Shown piece by piece: positions 1 to 8,310 of a stretch of DNA of 11,970 nt. The DNA is from Bacillota bacterium (GTDB taxonomy: Bacteria; Bacillota; Clostridia; Peptostreptococcales; Anaerovoracaceae): positions 1-11,970 of the forward strand of contig JAFOGM010000115.1 in assembly GCA_017386805.1 (NCBI GenBank), in the 5' to 3' direction. The notes below the pieces were generated by a model. That model searched no databases. It saw only the letters and a program-made list of their open reading frames with translations, and was not told the origin of the DNA. Made by a program: the position numbers and the translations under genes. How positions within the stretch are numbered: the stretch's first letter is position 1; the number at the start of each line of letters is the position of its first letter.

Positions 1-435
1 ATGGATCTGTATCTGAAAGCCTACAACGGCCTTCGCATGGAAGGAACGGATTTGGTCGATGGAAAGAAATCGACAAAAATCCACTGCGAACTGGGAGATG
101 AGTACATCGAAGAGATGATGAAAGAAGTGGGTTTGGCTGACCAGGTCATGGGGGATATGACTGCTGAAGAGGAAGTGATCTTCAATGAAACGCTGAAGGC
201 CATGAAGGGCTTCGGATACGACATATGGATCGATGAAGAAACAGATCAGTTGGTAAAGATCCATATGGATATGACGGAACTGATGAAGGACTTGATGGGA
301 GAGACCGTGGATAAGATGCAGATCGAAATGGTCCTGACAAATGTGAATCAACTGGAAGAAATCAAACTTCCTGAGGAACTGAACGGAGCTGTCGATCTGG
401 GAAGTTCGACAGGATCGGAACAGACGGCGCAATAA
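1..435 (+). CDS. 3' part of an unrecognised gene, possibly a DUF6612-like lipoprotein
   Basis: An open frame runs from the first base of the window to a TAA at 433-435 (144 codons). The ATG at position 1 is probably internal, because no ribosome binding site can be seen and the frame is open at the edge. The product is acidic and rich in Met, Glu and Asp. It has no membrane segment in the visible part and reads like alternating beta strands: the stretch YDIWIDEETDQLVKIHMDM near residues 73-91 and a closing strand with IKLPEEL near residues 121-127, followed by a Ser/Thr/Gly-rich end. This resembles the C-terminal half of secreted lipoproteins of the DUF6612/LppX-like kind found in Bacillota. 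That family call is an impression from pattern, not a search result. A signal peptide and lipobox would lie upstream of the window. No function can be assigned. No convincing terminator separates it from rpoB. Confidence 0.6.
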   Translation: MDLYLKAYNGLRMEGTDLVDGKKSTKIHCELGDEYIEEMMKEVGLADQVMGDMTAEEEVIFNETLKAMKGFGYDIWIDEETDQLVKIHMDMTELMKDLMGETVDKMQIEMVLTNVNQLEEIKLPEELNGAVDLGSSTGSEQTAQ

Positions 436-485
436 GAGCCGCGAAGCGGTTGCCAAAAAATAATAAAAAAATAGGAATAATTTAC

Positions 486-514
486 TTGACGACTTGAACA
501 TTAGATGCTATTAT
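486..514 (+). promoter_or_regulatory. rpoB promoter P1, extended -10 type
   Basis: TTGACG at 486-491 and TATTAT at 509-514 are separated by 17 bp, and a TG dinucleotide at 506-507 gives an extended -10. This matches a housekeeping sigma-A promoter well. The predicted start lies near 521, leaving a leader of about 44 nt before rpoB. Two A-tracts (455-460 and 465-471), centred 10.5 bp apart, lie upstream where an UP element would sit. Confidence 0.75.
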
Positions 515-522
515 AGTATATT
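494..522 (+). promoter_or_regulatory. rpoB promoter P2, overlapping P1
   Basis: TTGAAC at 494-499 and TATATT at 517-522 are also 17 bp apart, displaced exactly 8 bp from P1. Both hexamers are good but lack the TG extension seen in P1. The two sites overlap, so only one polymerase could bind at a time. P2 may be a real alternative start or a by-product of the AT-rich sequence. Confidence 0.4.
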
Positions 523-550
523 GCCACGTAAAGTATTTTATTTTCATTGC

Positions 551-557
551 AAGGAGG
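551..557 (+). promoter_or_regulatory. Ribosome binding site fixing the rpoB start
   Basis: AAGGAGG lies 7 nt before the ATG at 565. An in-frame TTG at 547 would extend the protein by six residues but lies upstream of this site, so the ATG is the start. Confidence 0.9.
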
Positions 558-564
558 AAACAAA

Positions 565-3500
565 ATGCCTCAACCAATAAAAATAGGTAGAAAAACCAGA
601 ATGAGCTACTCCAAAATCAAAGAAGTAGCCCCCATGCCGAACCTGATCGACATCCAGACCGCGTCTTATGACTGGTTTATGCGTGAAGGTTTGAAAGAAG
701 TTTTTGAAGATATTTCTCCCATCAAGGATTATGCAGATAATCTGGTGCTGGAGTTTATCGACTACTCTATTTCGGATGCTCCGAAATATGACCAGCAGGA
801 ATGCAAGGACCGCGACGTGACCTATGCGGCTCCCCTGAAAGTACGCGTTCGTCTGGTCAACAAAGAAACGGGAGAAGTCAAGGAACAGGAAGTGTTCATG
901 GGCGATTTCCCGATCATGACAGAGCAGGGTACATTTATTTACAACGGTGCCGAACGTGTTATCGTAACACAGCTGGTTCGTTCCCCTGGTCCGTACTATG
1001 ATTATACATTAGACAAGTCCGGTAACAAGATGTTCTCCACCACCATCATCCCCAACAGAGGTGCATGGCTGGAGTATGAAACCGACGCTAACGAAGCACT
1101 TTCCGTACGTGTTGACCGTACCAGAAAGCAGCCGATCACCGCGATCCTGAGAGCGCTGGCTTACAAATCCGTCGAAGAAAAGATGGAAAGCGAACGCCGC
1201 AAGAATCCGGGTATGACCGATGCTGATCTGGCGAAGAAGATCCGCCGTGTAGGTGAATATCACACCGAAACCGCAGGTATCTTATATGAAGGTTCCAACG
1301 CGGAAATCCAGGCGATCTTCGGACATGACGAACGTCTGGAAAAGTCTCTGAGCAAGGACACCACCACCAACTACGAAGAAGGTCTGAAGGAAATCTACAA
1401 GAAGCTTCGTCCCGGTGAACCTGCCACCTTTGACAGTGCTTATGAACTGATCGAAGCTCTGTTCTTTGATGCAAAGCGTTACGATCTGGCGAAGGTTGGC
1501 CGTTACAAGTATAACAAGAAGCTGGGTCTGTCCAATCGTCTCATCGGCTGTACTTTAATGGAAGACGTTGTATCTCCCTCCACCGGCGAGATCCTGGGCG
1601 AAAAGGGTCAGAGAATCAATCGTGAACTGGCCTTTGCTATCGAAGATTCCGGCGTTGAATTTGTGTTCGTAGAAAGTAAGATCCACGAAGGTAAGTCCGT
1701 TAAGGTCATCGGTAACAACTTCGTATCCTTACAGGACTACGTTCCCTTCACCATCGAAGGCACCAAGATGCCCAAGAAGGTATTCTACCCCGTTCTGAAA
1801 GAGATCCTGGCAAGCGAAGATGCTGCTGACGCTGAAAAGCTGCAGAAGCTGATCATGGACATGAGAAATGAACTGTCCCCGAAGCACATCATCTTCGATG
1901 ATATCATCGCTTCCGTATCTTACCTGCTGAACCTGACCGACGGCATCGGTCTGGTGGACGATATCGACCACCTGGGCAACCGTCGTCTGAGAACCGTTGG
2001 TGAACTGCTGCAGAATCAGTTCCGCATCGGTCTGGCTCGTATGGAACGTGTGGTTAAGGAAAGAATGACCATTCAGGACATGGAAGCTACCACTCCCCAG
2101 GCCCTGATGAATATCCGTCCTGTAACTGCAGCGATCAAGGAATTCTTCGGAAGTTCCCAGCTGTCTCAGTTCATGGACCAGAACAATCCGCTGGCTGAAC
2201 TGACCCACAAGAGACGTCTGTCTGCCCTGGGTCCGGGCGGTCTGTCCAGAGAAAGAGCGGGCTTCGAAGTTCGAGACGTACACCACTCTCACTACGGTAG
2301 AATGTGTCCCATCGAAACTCCTGAAGGTCCCAACATCGGTCTGATCGGTTCTCTGACCACTTACGGTATCGTCAATGAATATGGTTTCATTGAAACTCCG
2401 TACAGAAAGGTCGACAAGGAAACCGGTATTGTAAGCCCGACCATCCAGTATCTGACTGCGGACGAAGAAGAAAACATCATCATCGCTCAGGCGAACGAAC
2501 CTCTGGATGAAGAAGGTCGCTTCGTAAACCAGAAGGTCGTAGCAAGAGGCGCTGGCGGTGAAATCGGTCTGTACGACAAATCCAAGGCTGACTATATGGA
2601 CGTATCCCCCCGCCAGGTAGTATCCGTTGCGACTGCAATGATCCCCTTCCTGGAAAACGACGACGCAAACCGTGCTCTGATGGGTGCGAACATGCAGCGT
2701 CAGGCGGTTCCTCTGTTAGTCGCTGACGCACCGCGTGTAGGTACCGGTATGGAATACCAGGCTGCCTGCGACTCCGGTGTTGTTATTCTGTGTAAAAATG
2801 CCGGCGTAGTTGAATTCGTTGATGCGGAAAAGATCAAGATCCGCAGAGATGACGGCAACGGCGTTGACGAATACAAGATGCTGAAGTACAAGAGATCCAA
2901 CCAGGGTACTTGTATCAATCAGAAGCCCATCGTTAACCACGGTGAGCACATCGAAAAGGGCGAAGTAATCGCCGATGGTCCTTCCACCGATATGGGTGAA
3001 ATCGCTCTGGGTAAGAACCTGCTGATCGGTTTCATGACCTGGGAAGGTTACAACTACGAAGACGCTATCATTCTGAATGAACGTCTGCTGATGGATGACG
3101 TTCTGACATCCATCCACATTGAAGAATACGAATCCGAAGCCCGTGACACCAAGCTGGGACCGGAAGAAATCACCAGAGACATCCCCAACGTTGGCGAAGA
3201 TGCACTGAAGAACCTGGACGAAGAAGGTATCATCCACATCGGTGCTGAAGTTGACGCAGGCGACATCCTGGTTGGTAAGGTAACTCCGAAGGGTGAAACC
3301 GAACTGACTGCGGAAGAACGACTGCTGAGAGCGATCTTCGGTGAAAAGGCGAGAGAAGTTCGTGATACTTCCCTGCGCGTTCCCCACGGTGAAACCGGTA
3401 TCATCGTTGACGTTCGTATCTTCACCCGCGAAAACGGCGACGAACTGCCGCCGGGCGTAAACAAGCTGGTTCGCTGCTACATCGCTACAAAGAGAAAGAT

Positions 3501-4389
3501 CAATGTAGGCGACAAGATGGCAGGCCGTCACGGTAACAAGGGTGTTATCTCCAGAATCCTGCCCATGGAAGACATGCCGTTCTTAGAAGACGGTACTCCG
3601 CTGCAGGTCATGCTGAACCCCCTGGGCGTACCTTCCCGAATGAACATCGGACAGGTATTGGAAGTTCACCTCGGTCTGGCTGCAGTGAAGAAAGACTGGT
3701 ATATTGCGACTCCTGTATTCGACGGCGCCAAGGAAGGCGACATCCGTGAACTGCTGAGCGAAGTAGGTTATCCCGAAACCGGTAAGCTGGTTCTGAGAGA
3801 TGGTCGTACAGGTGAAGAATTCGATAACCCCGTAACCGTTGGTTACATGTACATGCTGAAGCTGCATCACCTGGTAGATGATAAGTTGCATGCAAGATCC
3901 ACCGGTCCGTACTCCCTGGTAACTCAGCAGCCTCTGGGTGGTAAAGCTCAGTTCGGTGGTCAGAGATTCGGGGAAATGGAAGTATGGGCACTGGAAGCTT
4001 ACGGTGCTGCTTATACCCTGCAGGAAATCCTGACTGTGAAGTCTGACGACGTTGTGGGCCGTGTAAAGACCTACGAAGCAATCGTTAAGAACGAAAACAT
4101 TCCGGAACCGGGTATTCCTGAATCCTTCAAGGTTCTGATCAAGGAAATGCAGAGCTTAGGTCTGGATGTCAAGGTTCTGTCCGATGACAACCAGGAAATC
4201 GAAATTCTGGATTCCAGCGACTATGATACCGTTGGTGGAATCGATCAGATCATCAGAAGAGAATCCATGGACGACGACATGTACGACGAACCCATGGAAG
4301 AACCCGAAGACATGGATAAGGAACCGGAGGACTTCGAAGATTTCGATGAAACTCTGGACTTAGATGGCGAATTCAGCGATGAATTCTAA
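565..4389 (+). CDS. rpoB: DNA-directed RNA polymerase beta subunit
   Basis: This 1274-residue protein is the beta subunit of RNA polymerase, forming one pincer of the cytoplasmic core enzyme and part of the active site. The rifampicin-pocket region begins with GSSQLSQFMDQNNPLAEL at residues 529-546. D538, H548 and S553 correspond to E. coli D516, H526 and S531 with a constant offset of 22, all in the susceptible form. Further family blocks are GYNYED at 828-833, GDKMAGRHGNKG at 982-993 (contains conserved basic residues near the active centre) and QQPLGGKAQFGGQRFGEMEV from 1121, the C-terminal block that meets beta'. The length fits Firmicute RpoB. The last 42 residues (1233-1274) form a very acidic tail, 23 of 42 being Asp or Glu. 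The ATG is chosen because AAGGAGG sits 7 nt upstream. rpoC follows after 62 nt, with no terminator between, so the two are co-transcribed from 486-522. Confidence 0.98.
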   Translation: MPQPIKIGRKTRMSYSKIKEVAPMPNLIDIQTASYDWFMREGLKEVFEDISPIKDYADNLVLEFIDYSISDAPKYDQQECKDRDVTYAAPLKVRVRLVNKETGEVKEQEVFMGDFPIMTEQGTFIYNGAERVIVTQLVRSPGPYYDYTLDKSGNKMFSTTIIPNRGAWLEYETDANEALSVRVDRTRKQPITAILRALAYKSVEEKMESERRKNPGMTDADLAKKIRRVGEYHTETAGILYEGSNAEIQAIFGHDERLEKSLSKDTTTNYEEGLKEIYKKLRPGEPATFDSAYELIEALFFDAKRYDLAKVGRYKYNKKLGLSNRLIGCTLMEDVVSPSTGEILGEKGQRINRELAFAIEDSGVEFVFVESKIHEGKSVKVIGNNFVSLQDYVPFTIEGTKMPKKVFYPVLKEILASEDAADAEKLQKLIMDMRNELSPKHIIFDDIIASVSYLLNLTDGIGLVDDIDHLGNRRLRTVGELLQNQFRIGLARMERVVKERMTIQDMEATTPQALMNIRPVTAAIKEFFGSSQLSQFMDQNNPLAELTHKRRLSALGPGGLSRERAGFEVRDVHHSHYGRMCPIETPEGPNIGLIGSLTTYGIVNEYGFIETPYRKVDKETGIVSPTIQYLTADEEENIIIAQANEPLDEEGRFVNQKVVARGAGGEIGLYDKSKADYMDVSPRQVVSVATAMIPFLENDDANRALMGANMQRQAVPLLVADAPRVGTGMEYQAACDSGVVILCKNAGVVEFVDAEKIKIRRDDGNGVDEYKMLKYKRSNQGTCINQKPIVNHGEHIEKGEVIADGPSTDMGEIALGKNLLIGFMTWEGYNYEDAIILNERLLMDDVLTSIHIEEYESEARDTKLGPEEITRDIPNVGEDALKNLDEEGIIHIGAEVDAGDILVGKVTPKGETELTAEERLLRAIFGEKAREVRDTSLRVPHGETGIIVDVRIFTRENGDELPPGVNKLVRCYIATKRKINVGDKMAGRHGNKGVISRILPMEDMPFLEDGTPLQVMLNPLGVPSRMNIGQVLEVHLGLAAVKKDWYIATPVFDGAKEGDIRELLSEVGYPETGKLVLRDGRTGEEFDNPVTVGYMYMLKLHHLVDDKLHARSTGPYSLVTQQPLGGKAQFGGQRFGEMEVWALEAYGAAYTLQEILTVKSDDVVGRVKTYEAIVKNENIPEPGIPESFKVLIKEMQSLGLDVKVLSDDNQEIEILDSSDYDTVGGIDQIIRRESMDDDMYDEPMEEPEDMDKEPEDFEDFDETLDLDGEFSDEF

Positions 4390-4396
4390 TCCGTGC
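4387..4396 (+). repeat. Shared post-stop decamer, copy 1 (rpoB)
   Basis: TAATCCGTGC starts with the rpoB stop codon. The same ten bases start with the rpoC stop codon at 8109-8118. The meaning is unknown and chance is possible. Confidence 0.5.
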
Positions 4397-4437
4397 TTAC
4401 CTGTCCGTTAATGCATTTGAATGAAGTTTATAATGAA

Positions 4438-4444
4438 GGGGGAG
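4438..4444 (+). promoter_or_regulatory. Ribosome binding site for the TTG start of rpoC
   Basis: GGGGGAG ends 7 nt before the TTG at 4452. No ATG or GTG start in the frame has a comparable site, and the resulting N-terminus (MYELNNFESLQISLASPEKI) begins exactly where B. subtilis-type RpoC begins. Confidence 0.8.
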
Positions 4445-4451
4445 TTGCTCC

Positions 4452-7400
4452 TTGTACGAATTAAATAATTTTGAATCGCTGCAGATCAGTCTGGCTTCGC
4501 CTGAGAAGATCAGAACCTGGTCTCACGGAGAAGTGAAGAAGCCGGAAACCATTAACTATAGAACACTGAAGCCGGAAAAAGACGGTCTGTTCTGTGAACG
4601 TATCTTTGGACCTACCAAGGACTGGGAATGTCACTGTGGTAAGTACAAGAGAATCCGTTATAAGGGCATTGTCTGCGACCGCTGCGGTGTTGAAGTTACC
4701 AAGTCCAAGGTAAGAAGAGAGAGAATGGGCCACATCGAGCTGGCCGCTCCCGTTTCTCACATCTGGTACTTCAAGGGTATCCCCAGCAGAATGGGTCTGG
4801 TTCTGGATATTTCTCCGAGAAATCTGGAAAAAGTATTATACTTTGCAACTTATATCGTAACCGAGCCGGGTGATTCCGATCTGGGTTACAAGGAAATTCT
4901 GACCGAGCAGCAGTACAGAGAAGCCAGAGAAAAGTTTGGCTCTAATTTTAAGGCTGCTATGGGTGCGGAAGCGATCCGCGATCTGCTGGCTCAGATCGAC
5001 CTGGAACAGCTGTCTGCTGACCTGCGTGCGAAGCTGAAGGATGCTTCCGGTCAGAAGAAGGTTAGAATCGTAAGACGTCTGGAAGTGATCGAAGCGCTGA
5101 GAACCTCCGGCAACCGTCCTGAATGGATGGTTCTGGACGTGATCCCCGTGATCCCGCCCGATCTGCGCCCCATGGTGCAGCTGGACGGCGGTCGTTTCGC
5201 GACCTCTGACCTGAACGATCTGTATCGTCGTGTGATCAACAGAAACAACCGTCTGAAGAGACTGCTGGAACTGGGCGCACCCGATATCATCGTAAGAAAT
5301 GAAAAGCGTATGCTGCAGGAAGCAGTAGACGCTCTGATCGACAACGGCAGACGTGGCCGTCCCGTAACTGGTCCCGGTTCCCGTCCGCTGAAGTCTCTGT
5401 CCGACATGCTGAAGGGTAAGCAGGGTCGTTTCCGTCAGAACCTGCTGGGTAAGCGTGTTGACTACTCCGGCCGTTCCGTAATCGTAGTAGGTCCGGAACT
5501 GAAGTTCTATCAGTGCGGTCTGCCCAAGAAGATGGCTCTGGAACTGTTCAAGCCCTTCATCATGAAGAAACTGGTACAGGACAAGAAGGCTCACAACATC
5601 AAGCAGGCAAAGCGCAAGGTAGAAAAGGTGAGCCCGGAAGTTTGGGACGTACTGGATGAAGTTATCAAGGATCATCCCGTACTGCTGAACCGTGCTCCGA
5701 CCCTGCATCGTCTGGGTATCCAGGCATTCGAACCGGTACTGGTAGAAGGTAAGGCAATCAAGCTGCACCCGCTGGTATGTACCGCTTACAACGCTGACTT
5801 CGACGGCGACCAGATGGCTGTTCACGTACCTCTGTCCGTAGAGGCACAGGCTGAAGCACGCTTCCTGATGCTGTCCGTCAATAATATTCTGGCACCCAAG
5901 GATGGTTCTCCGATCACCACTCCGACACAGGACATGATCCTGGGTTCCTATTACCTGACTCATCCGGGTCTGGAAACTCGCGACACCAAGGCCGAAAAGG
6001 GCGATGGTAAGATCTTCACCGATTTCGCAGAAATGATGATGGCTTATCAGACCGGTGCTGTAGGTATCCATGCCAAGGTCAAGGTAAGAAAGCACGCTTA
6101 TCCTGGAGATCACGGCAAATTAGTGGAATCCACTGTTGGCCGCTTCATCTTCAATGAAAAGATTCCTCAGGACTTAGGCTATGTTGATCGTACCGTGGAT
6201 CCTTATTCCCTGGAAGTTGACTTCCTGTGCGATAAGAAGAAGCTGGGTCAGATCATCGACAAGTGCTTCCGTGTACACGGAAACACCAAGACTGCCGAAA
6301 TGCTGGATAACATCAAGAGCATGGGCTACAAGTTCTCCACCAGAGCTGCAATCACCATCTCTGTTGCAGACATGGAAATCCCGAAGGAAAAGCCGGAAAT
6401 CATCGCAAAGGCTCAGGAAACCGTTAACAAGTACGAAATGGCATACAGACGCGGTCTGATATCCGATATGGAACGTTATGAAAAGGTTATCCAGACCTGG
6501 CATAAGGCTACCGATGACGTAGCGGATGCGCTGATGGCTTCTCTGGGATCCCTGAACAACCTGTTCATCATGGCTCACTCCGGTGCTCGAGGCAGTAAGA
6601 ACCAGATCAAACAGGTCGGCGGTATGCGTGGTCTGATGGCGAACGCTTCCGGTAAGACCATTGAAATTCCTATTACCGCGAACTTCCGTGAAGGTCTGTC
6701 CATCATGGACTACTTCCTGTCCTCCAACGGTGCTCGTAAGGGTCTGGCCGATACCGCGCTGCGTACTGCGGACTCCGGTTACCTGACTCGTCGTCTGGTA
6801 GACGTATCTCACAATGTGATCGTCCACGAAGAAGACTGCGGATCCACCGAAGGTATCGAAATCAGAGCATTCACCGACGGTAAGGAAATTATCGAATCCC
6901 TGCGCCTGAGACTGATCGGCCGCGTTCCCGTGGAAGATGTTGTCGATGCAAAGGGTAACGTTCTGGCGAAAGCCAACGAAGAAATCAAAGAAGCCCAGGC
7001 AGAAGCCATCGAAAAGGCCGGTATCGAATCCGTTAAGATCCGTACCATCATGACCTGTAAGGCAGAACACGGCGTATGCGCGAAGTGCTACGGCCGTAAC
7101 CTGGCAACCGGCGAACCGGTCAACATCGGTGAAGCTGTCGGCATCATCGCTGCACAGTCCATCGGTGAACCCGGTACTCAGCTGACCATGCGTACCTTCC
7201 ATACCGGTGGTGTATCCGTTGCCGGTAACGACATCACCCAGGGTCTTCCCAGAGTCGAAGAAGTCTTCGAAGCTCGTAAGCCCAAGGGTCTTGCAGAAGT
7301 TTGTGAATCCGACGGTAAGGTGGTATCCATCGAAGGCCGTAAGGACAACAAGACTGAAGTACGCATCGTAGGTGAAGAAGACCGTACCTACATCATTCCT

Positions 7401-8111
7401 TACGGCGCTCGTCTGAAGGTAGCGGAAGGCGACTTCGTCAAGGCTGGTGAAGGCATCACTCAGGGTCCTCTGAACCCCCACGACATCCTGCGCCTGAAGG
7501 GCGTGATCGGTGTATACGAGTACCTCGTAAAGGAAGTACAGCGTGTATACAAGCAGCAGGGTGTAGACATCAACGACAAGCACATCGAAGTTATCGTTAG
7601 CCAGATGCTGTCCAAGTGCAAGATCGAAGACGCTGGTGACACTGATCTGTTACCGGGCGGTCTGTACGGACGCGATGAAATGGAAGCAGCAAACGCTGCT
7701 CTGGAAGAAGGTCAGGAACCTGCAGTGGGCAAGAGCGTACTGCTGGGTATCACCAAGGCTTCTCTGGCTACCAACTCCTTCCTGTCTGCAGCTTCCTTCC
7801 AGGAAACCACTCGTGTCCTGACCGATGCTGCCATCAAGGGTAAGAACGATAAGCTGATGGGTCTAAAGGAAAACGTTATTATCGGTAAGCTGATCCCGGC
7901 TGGTACTGGTATGAAGCGTTACAAGAACATCAAGCTGGACTACGGTGAAAACACCGAGTACATGGAATCCTTCAAGGTAACTGCAGAGGATGAAATGGAC
8001 GAAGCAATGGAAGGCAGCGAATTCGAAGAAATCGCAGGCATGACTGCGGCTTATGAAGAAGCTGATTTCCACAGTGTAGTTGCAGAAGAAGACCTGGATT
8101 ACAACATGTAA
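4452..8111 (+). CDS. rpoC: DNA-directed RNA polymerase beta' subunit
   Basis: The 1219-residue beta' subunit carries the catalytic magnesium site of RNA polymerase and forms the clamp. The N-terminal zinc ribbon has C60, C62, C75 and C78. The absolutely conserved NADFDGD loop is at residues 447-453, with D449, D451 and D453 as the metal ligands. The second zinc site is C796, C869, C876 and C879. The trigger-loop region follows at about 893-920 (GEAVGIIAAQSIGEPGTQL then MRTFHTGG, with M913 and H917). The size and the lack of a large insertion in the trigger loop match Firmicute proteins of about 1200 residues. The C-terminus is acidic (about 1180-1219). The start is a TTG 7 nt after GGGGGAG. 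It is the second gene of the rpoBC unit and is followed after 32 nt by a strong terminator, so this transcript ends here. Confidence 0.98.
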   Translation: MYELNNFESLQISLASPEKIRTWSHGEVKKPETINYRTLKPEKDGLFCERIFGPTKDWECHCGKYKRIRYKGIVCDRCGVEVTKSKVRRERMGHIELAAPVSHIWYFKGIPSRMGLVLDISPRNLEKVLYFATYIVTEPGDSDLGYKEILTEQQYREAREKFGSNFKAAMGAEAIRDLLAQIDLEQLSADLRAKLKDASGQKKVRIVRRLEVIEALRTSGNRPEWMVLDVIPVIPPDLRPMVQLDGGRFATSDLNDLYRRVINRNNRLKRLLELGAPDIIVRNEKRMLQEAVDALIDNGRRGRPVTGPGSRPLKSLSDMLKGKQGRFRQNLLGKRVDYSGRSVIVVGPELKFYQCGLPKKMALELFKPFIMKKLVQDKKAHNIKQAKRKVEKVSPEVWDVLDEVIKDHPVLLNRAPTLHRLGIQAFEPVLVEGKAIKLHPLVCTAYNADFDGDQMAVHVPLSVEAQAEARFLMLSVNNILAPKDGSPITTPTQDMILGSYYLTHPGLETRDTKAEKGDGKIFTDFAEMMMAYQTGAVGIHAKVKVRKHAYPGDHGKLVESTVGRFIFNEKIPQDLGYVDRTVDPYSLEVDFLCDKKKLGQIIDKCFRVHGNTKTAEMLDNIKSMGYKFSTRAAITISVADMEIPKEKPEIIAKAQETVNKYEMAYRRGLISDMERYEKVIQTWHKATDDVADALMASLGSLNNLFIMAHSGARGSKNQIKQVGGMRGLMANASGKTIEIPITANFREGLSIMDYFLSSNGARKGLADTALRTADSGYLTRRLVDVSHNVIVHEEDCGSTEGIEIRAFTDGKEIIESLRLRLIGRVPVEDVVDAKGNVLAKANEEIKEAQAEAIEKAGIESVKIRTIMTCKAEHGVCAKCYGRNLATGEPVNIGEAVGIIAAQSIGEPGTQLTMRTFHTGGVSVAGNDITQGLPRVEEVFEARKPKGLAEVCESDGKVVSIEGRKDNKTEVRIVGEEDRTYIIPYGARLKVAEGDFVKAGEGITQGPLNPHDILRLKGVIGVYEYLVKEVQRVYKQQGVDINDKHIEVIVSQMLSKCKIEDAGDTDLLPGGLYGRDEMEAANAALEEGQEPAVGKSVLLGITKASLATNSFLSAASFQETTRVLTDAAIKGKNDKLMGLKENVIIGKLIPAGTGMKRYKNIKLDYGENTEYMESFKVTAEDEMDEAMEGSEFEEIAGMTAAYEEADFHSVVAEEDLDYNM

Positions 8112-8118
8112 TCCGTGC
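8109..8118 (+). repeat. Shared post-stop decamer, copy 2 (rpoC)
   Basis: TAATCCGTGC, beginning with the rpoC stop codon, is identical to 4387-4396 after rpoB. The seven-base core TCCGTGC also occurs at 8932-8938 between rpsL and rpsG. Confidence 0.5.
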
Positions 8119-8143
8119 ATGAAAATAAAATACACACAAAGCG

Positions 8144-8180
8144 AAAGAAGGCCTGGCGCATGAGCACCAGGCCTTCTTTT
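8144..8180 (+). terminator. Rho-independent terminator of the rpoBC operon
   Basis: AAAGAAGGCCTGG (8144-8156) pairs perfectly over 13 bp with CCAGGCCTTCTTT (8167-8179). A further GC/GC pair sits around an ATGA loop after one C/A mismatch. The 3' arm ends in the T-rich tract TTCTTTT (8174-8180). The A-rich 5' arm would let it act weakly on the other strand too, but no minus-strand gene needs it. Confidence 0.92.
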
Positions 8181-8201
8181 GGATTCCTCTGGAAGTACTG
8201 G

Positions 8202-8273
8202 AAAATACACGAAAAACAAGGCAAAAAAACAGCAAAAAATCTTTGAAATTTCTTCAAAATACGATGGAAAAAA
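8202..8273 (+). other. Seven phased A-tracts upstream of the str promoter
   Basis: Runs of A occur at 8202-8205, 8212-8216, 8223-8229, 8234-8239, 8246-8248, 8256-8259 and 8268-8273. Their centres are about 10.5, 12, 10.5, 10.5, 10.5 and 13 bp apart, close to one helical turn each. Such phasing is known to bend DNA and can raise promoter strength through UP-element contacts. An inverted repeat, TTTGAA (8242-8247) and TTCAAA (8253-8258), lies within it. Curvature is inferred, not measured. Confidence 0.6.
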
Positions 8274-8274
8274 G

Positions 8275-8304
8275 TTGACAAGTTAAGAAGTACGGTGCTA
8301 TACT
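8275..8304 (+). promoter_or_regulatory. str operon (rpsL) promoter, extended -10 type
   Basis: A perfect -35 TTGACA (8275-8280) and a -10 TATACT (8299-8304) are separated by 18 bp, with TG at 8296-8297 making an extended -10. The predicted start is near 8311. It shares the TGCTAT block with rpoB promoter P1 (506-511). It follows the rpoBC terminator, so the str operon is an independent unit. Confidence 0.88.
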
Positions 8305-8310
8305 ATAACT

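Noticed and set aside
437..451. AGCCGC-GAA-GCGGTT hairpin after the first gene as a terminator
   Set aside because: It is short, has a G-U pair and is followed on the + strand by A-runs rather than a T-run, so it cannot be an intrinsic terminator for the first gene.
547..564. TTG start for rpoB six codons upstream
   Set aside because: The Shine-Dalgarno AAGGAGG at 551-557 lies inside this extension and points to the ATG at 565.
4836..7583. Long minus-strand open frames opposite rpoC (425 and 469 codons)
   Set aside because: They are shadows of strongly biased rpoC codons. They lack ribosome sites and recognisable motifs and lie wholly inside a conserved gene.
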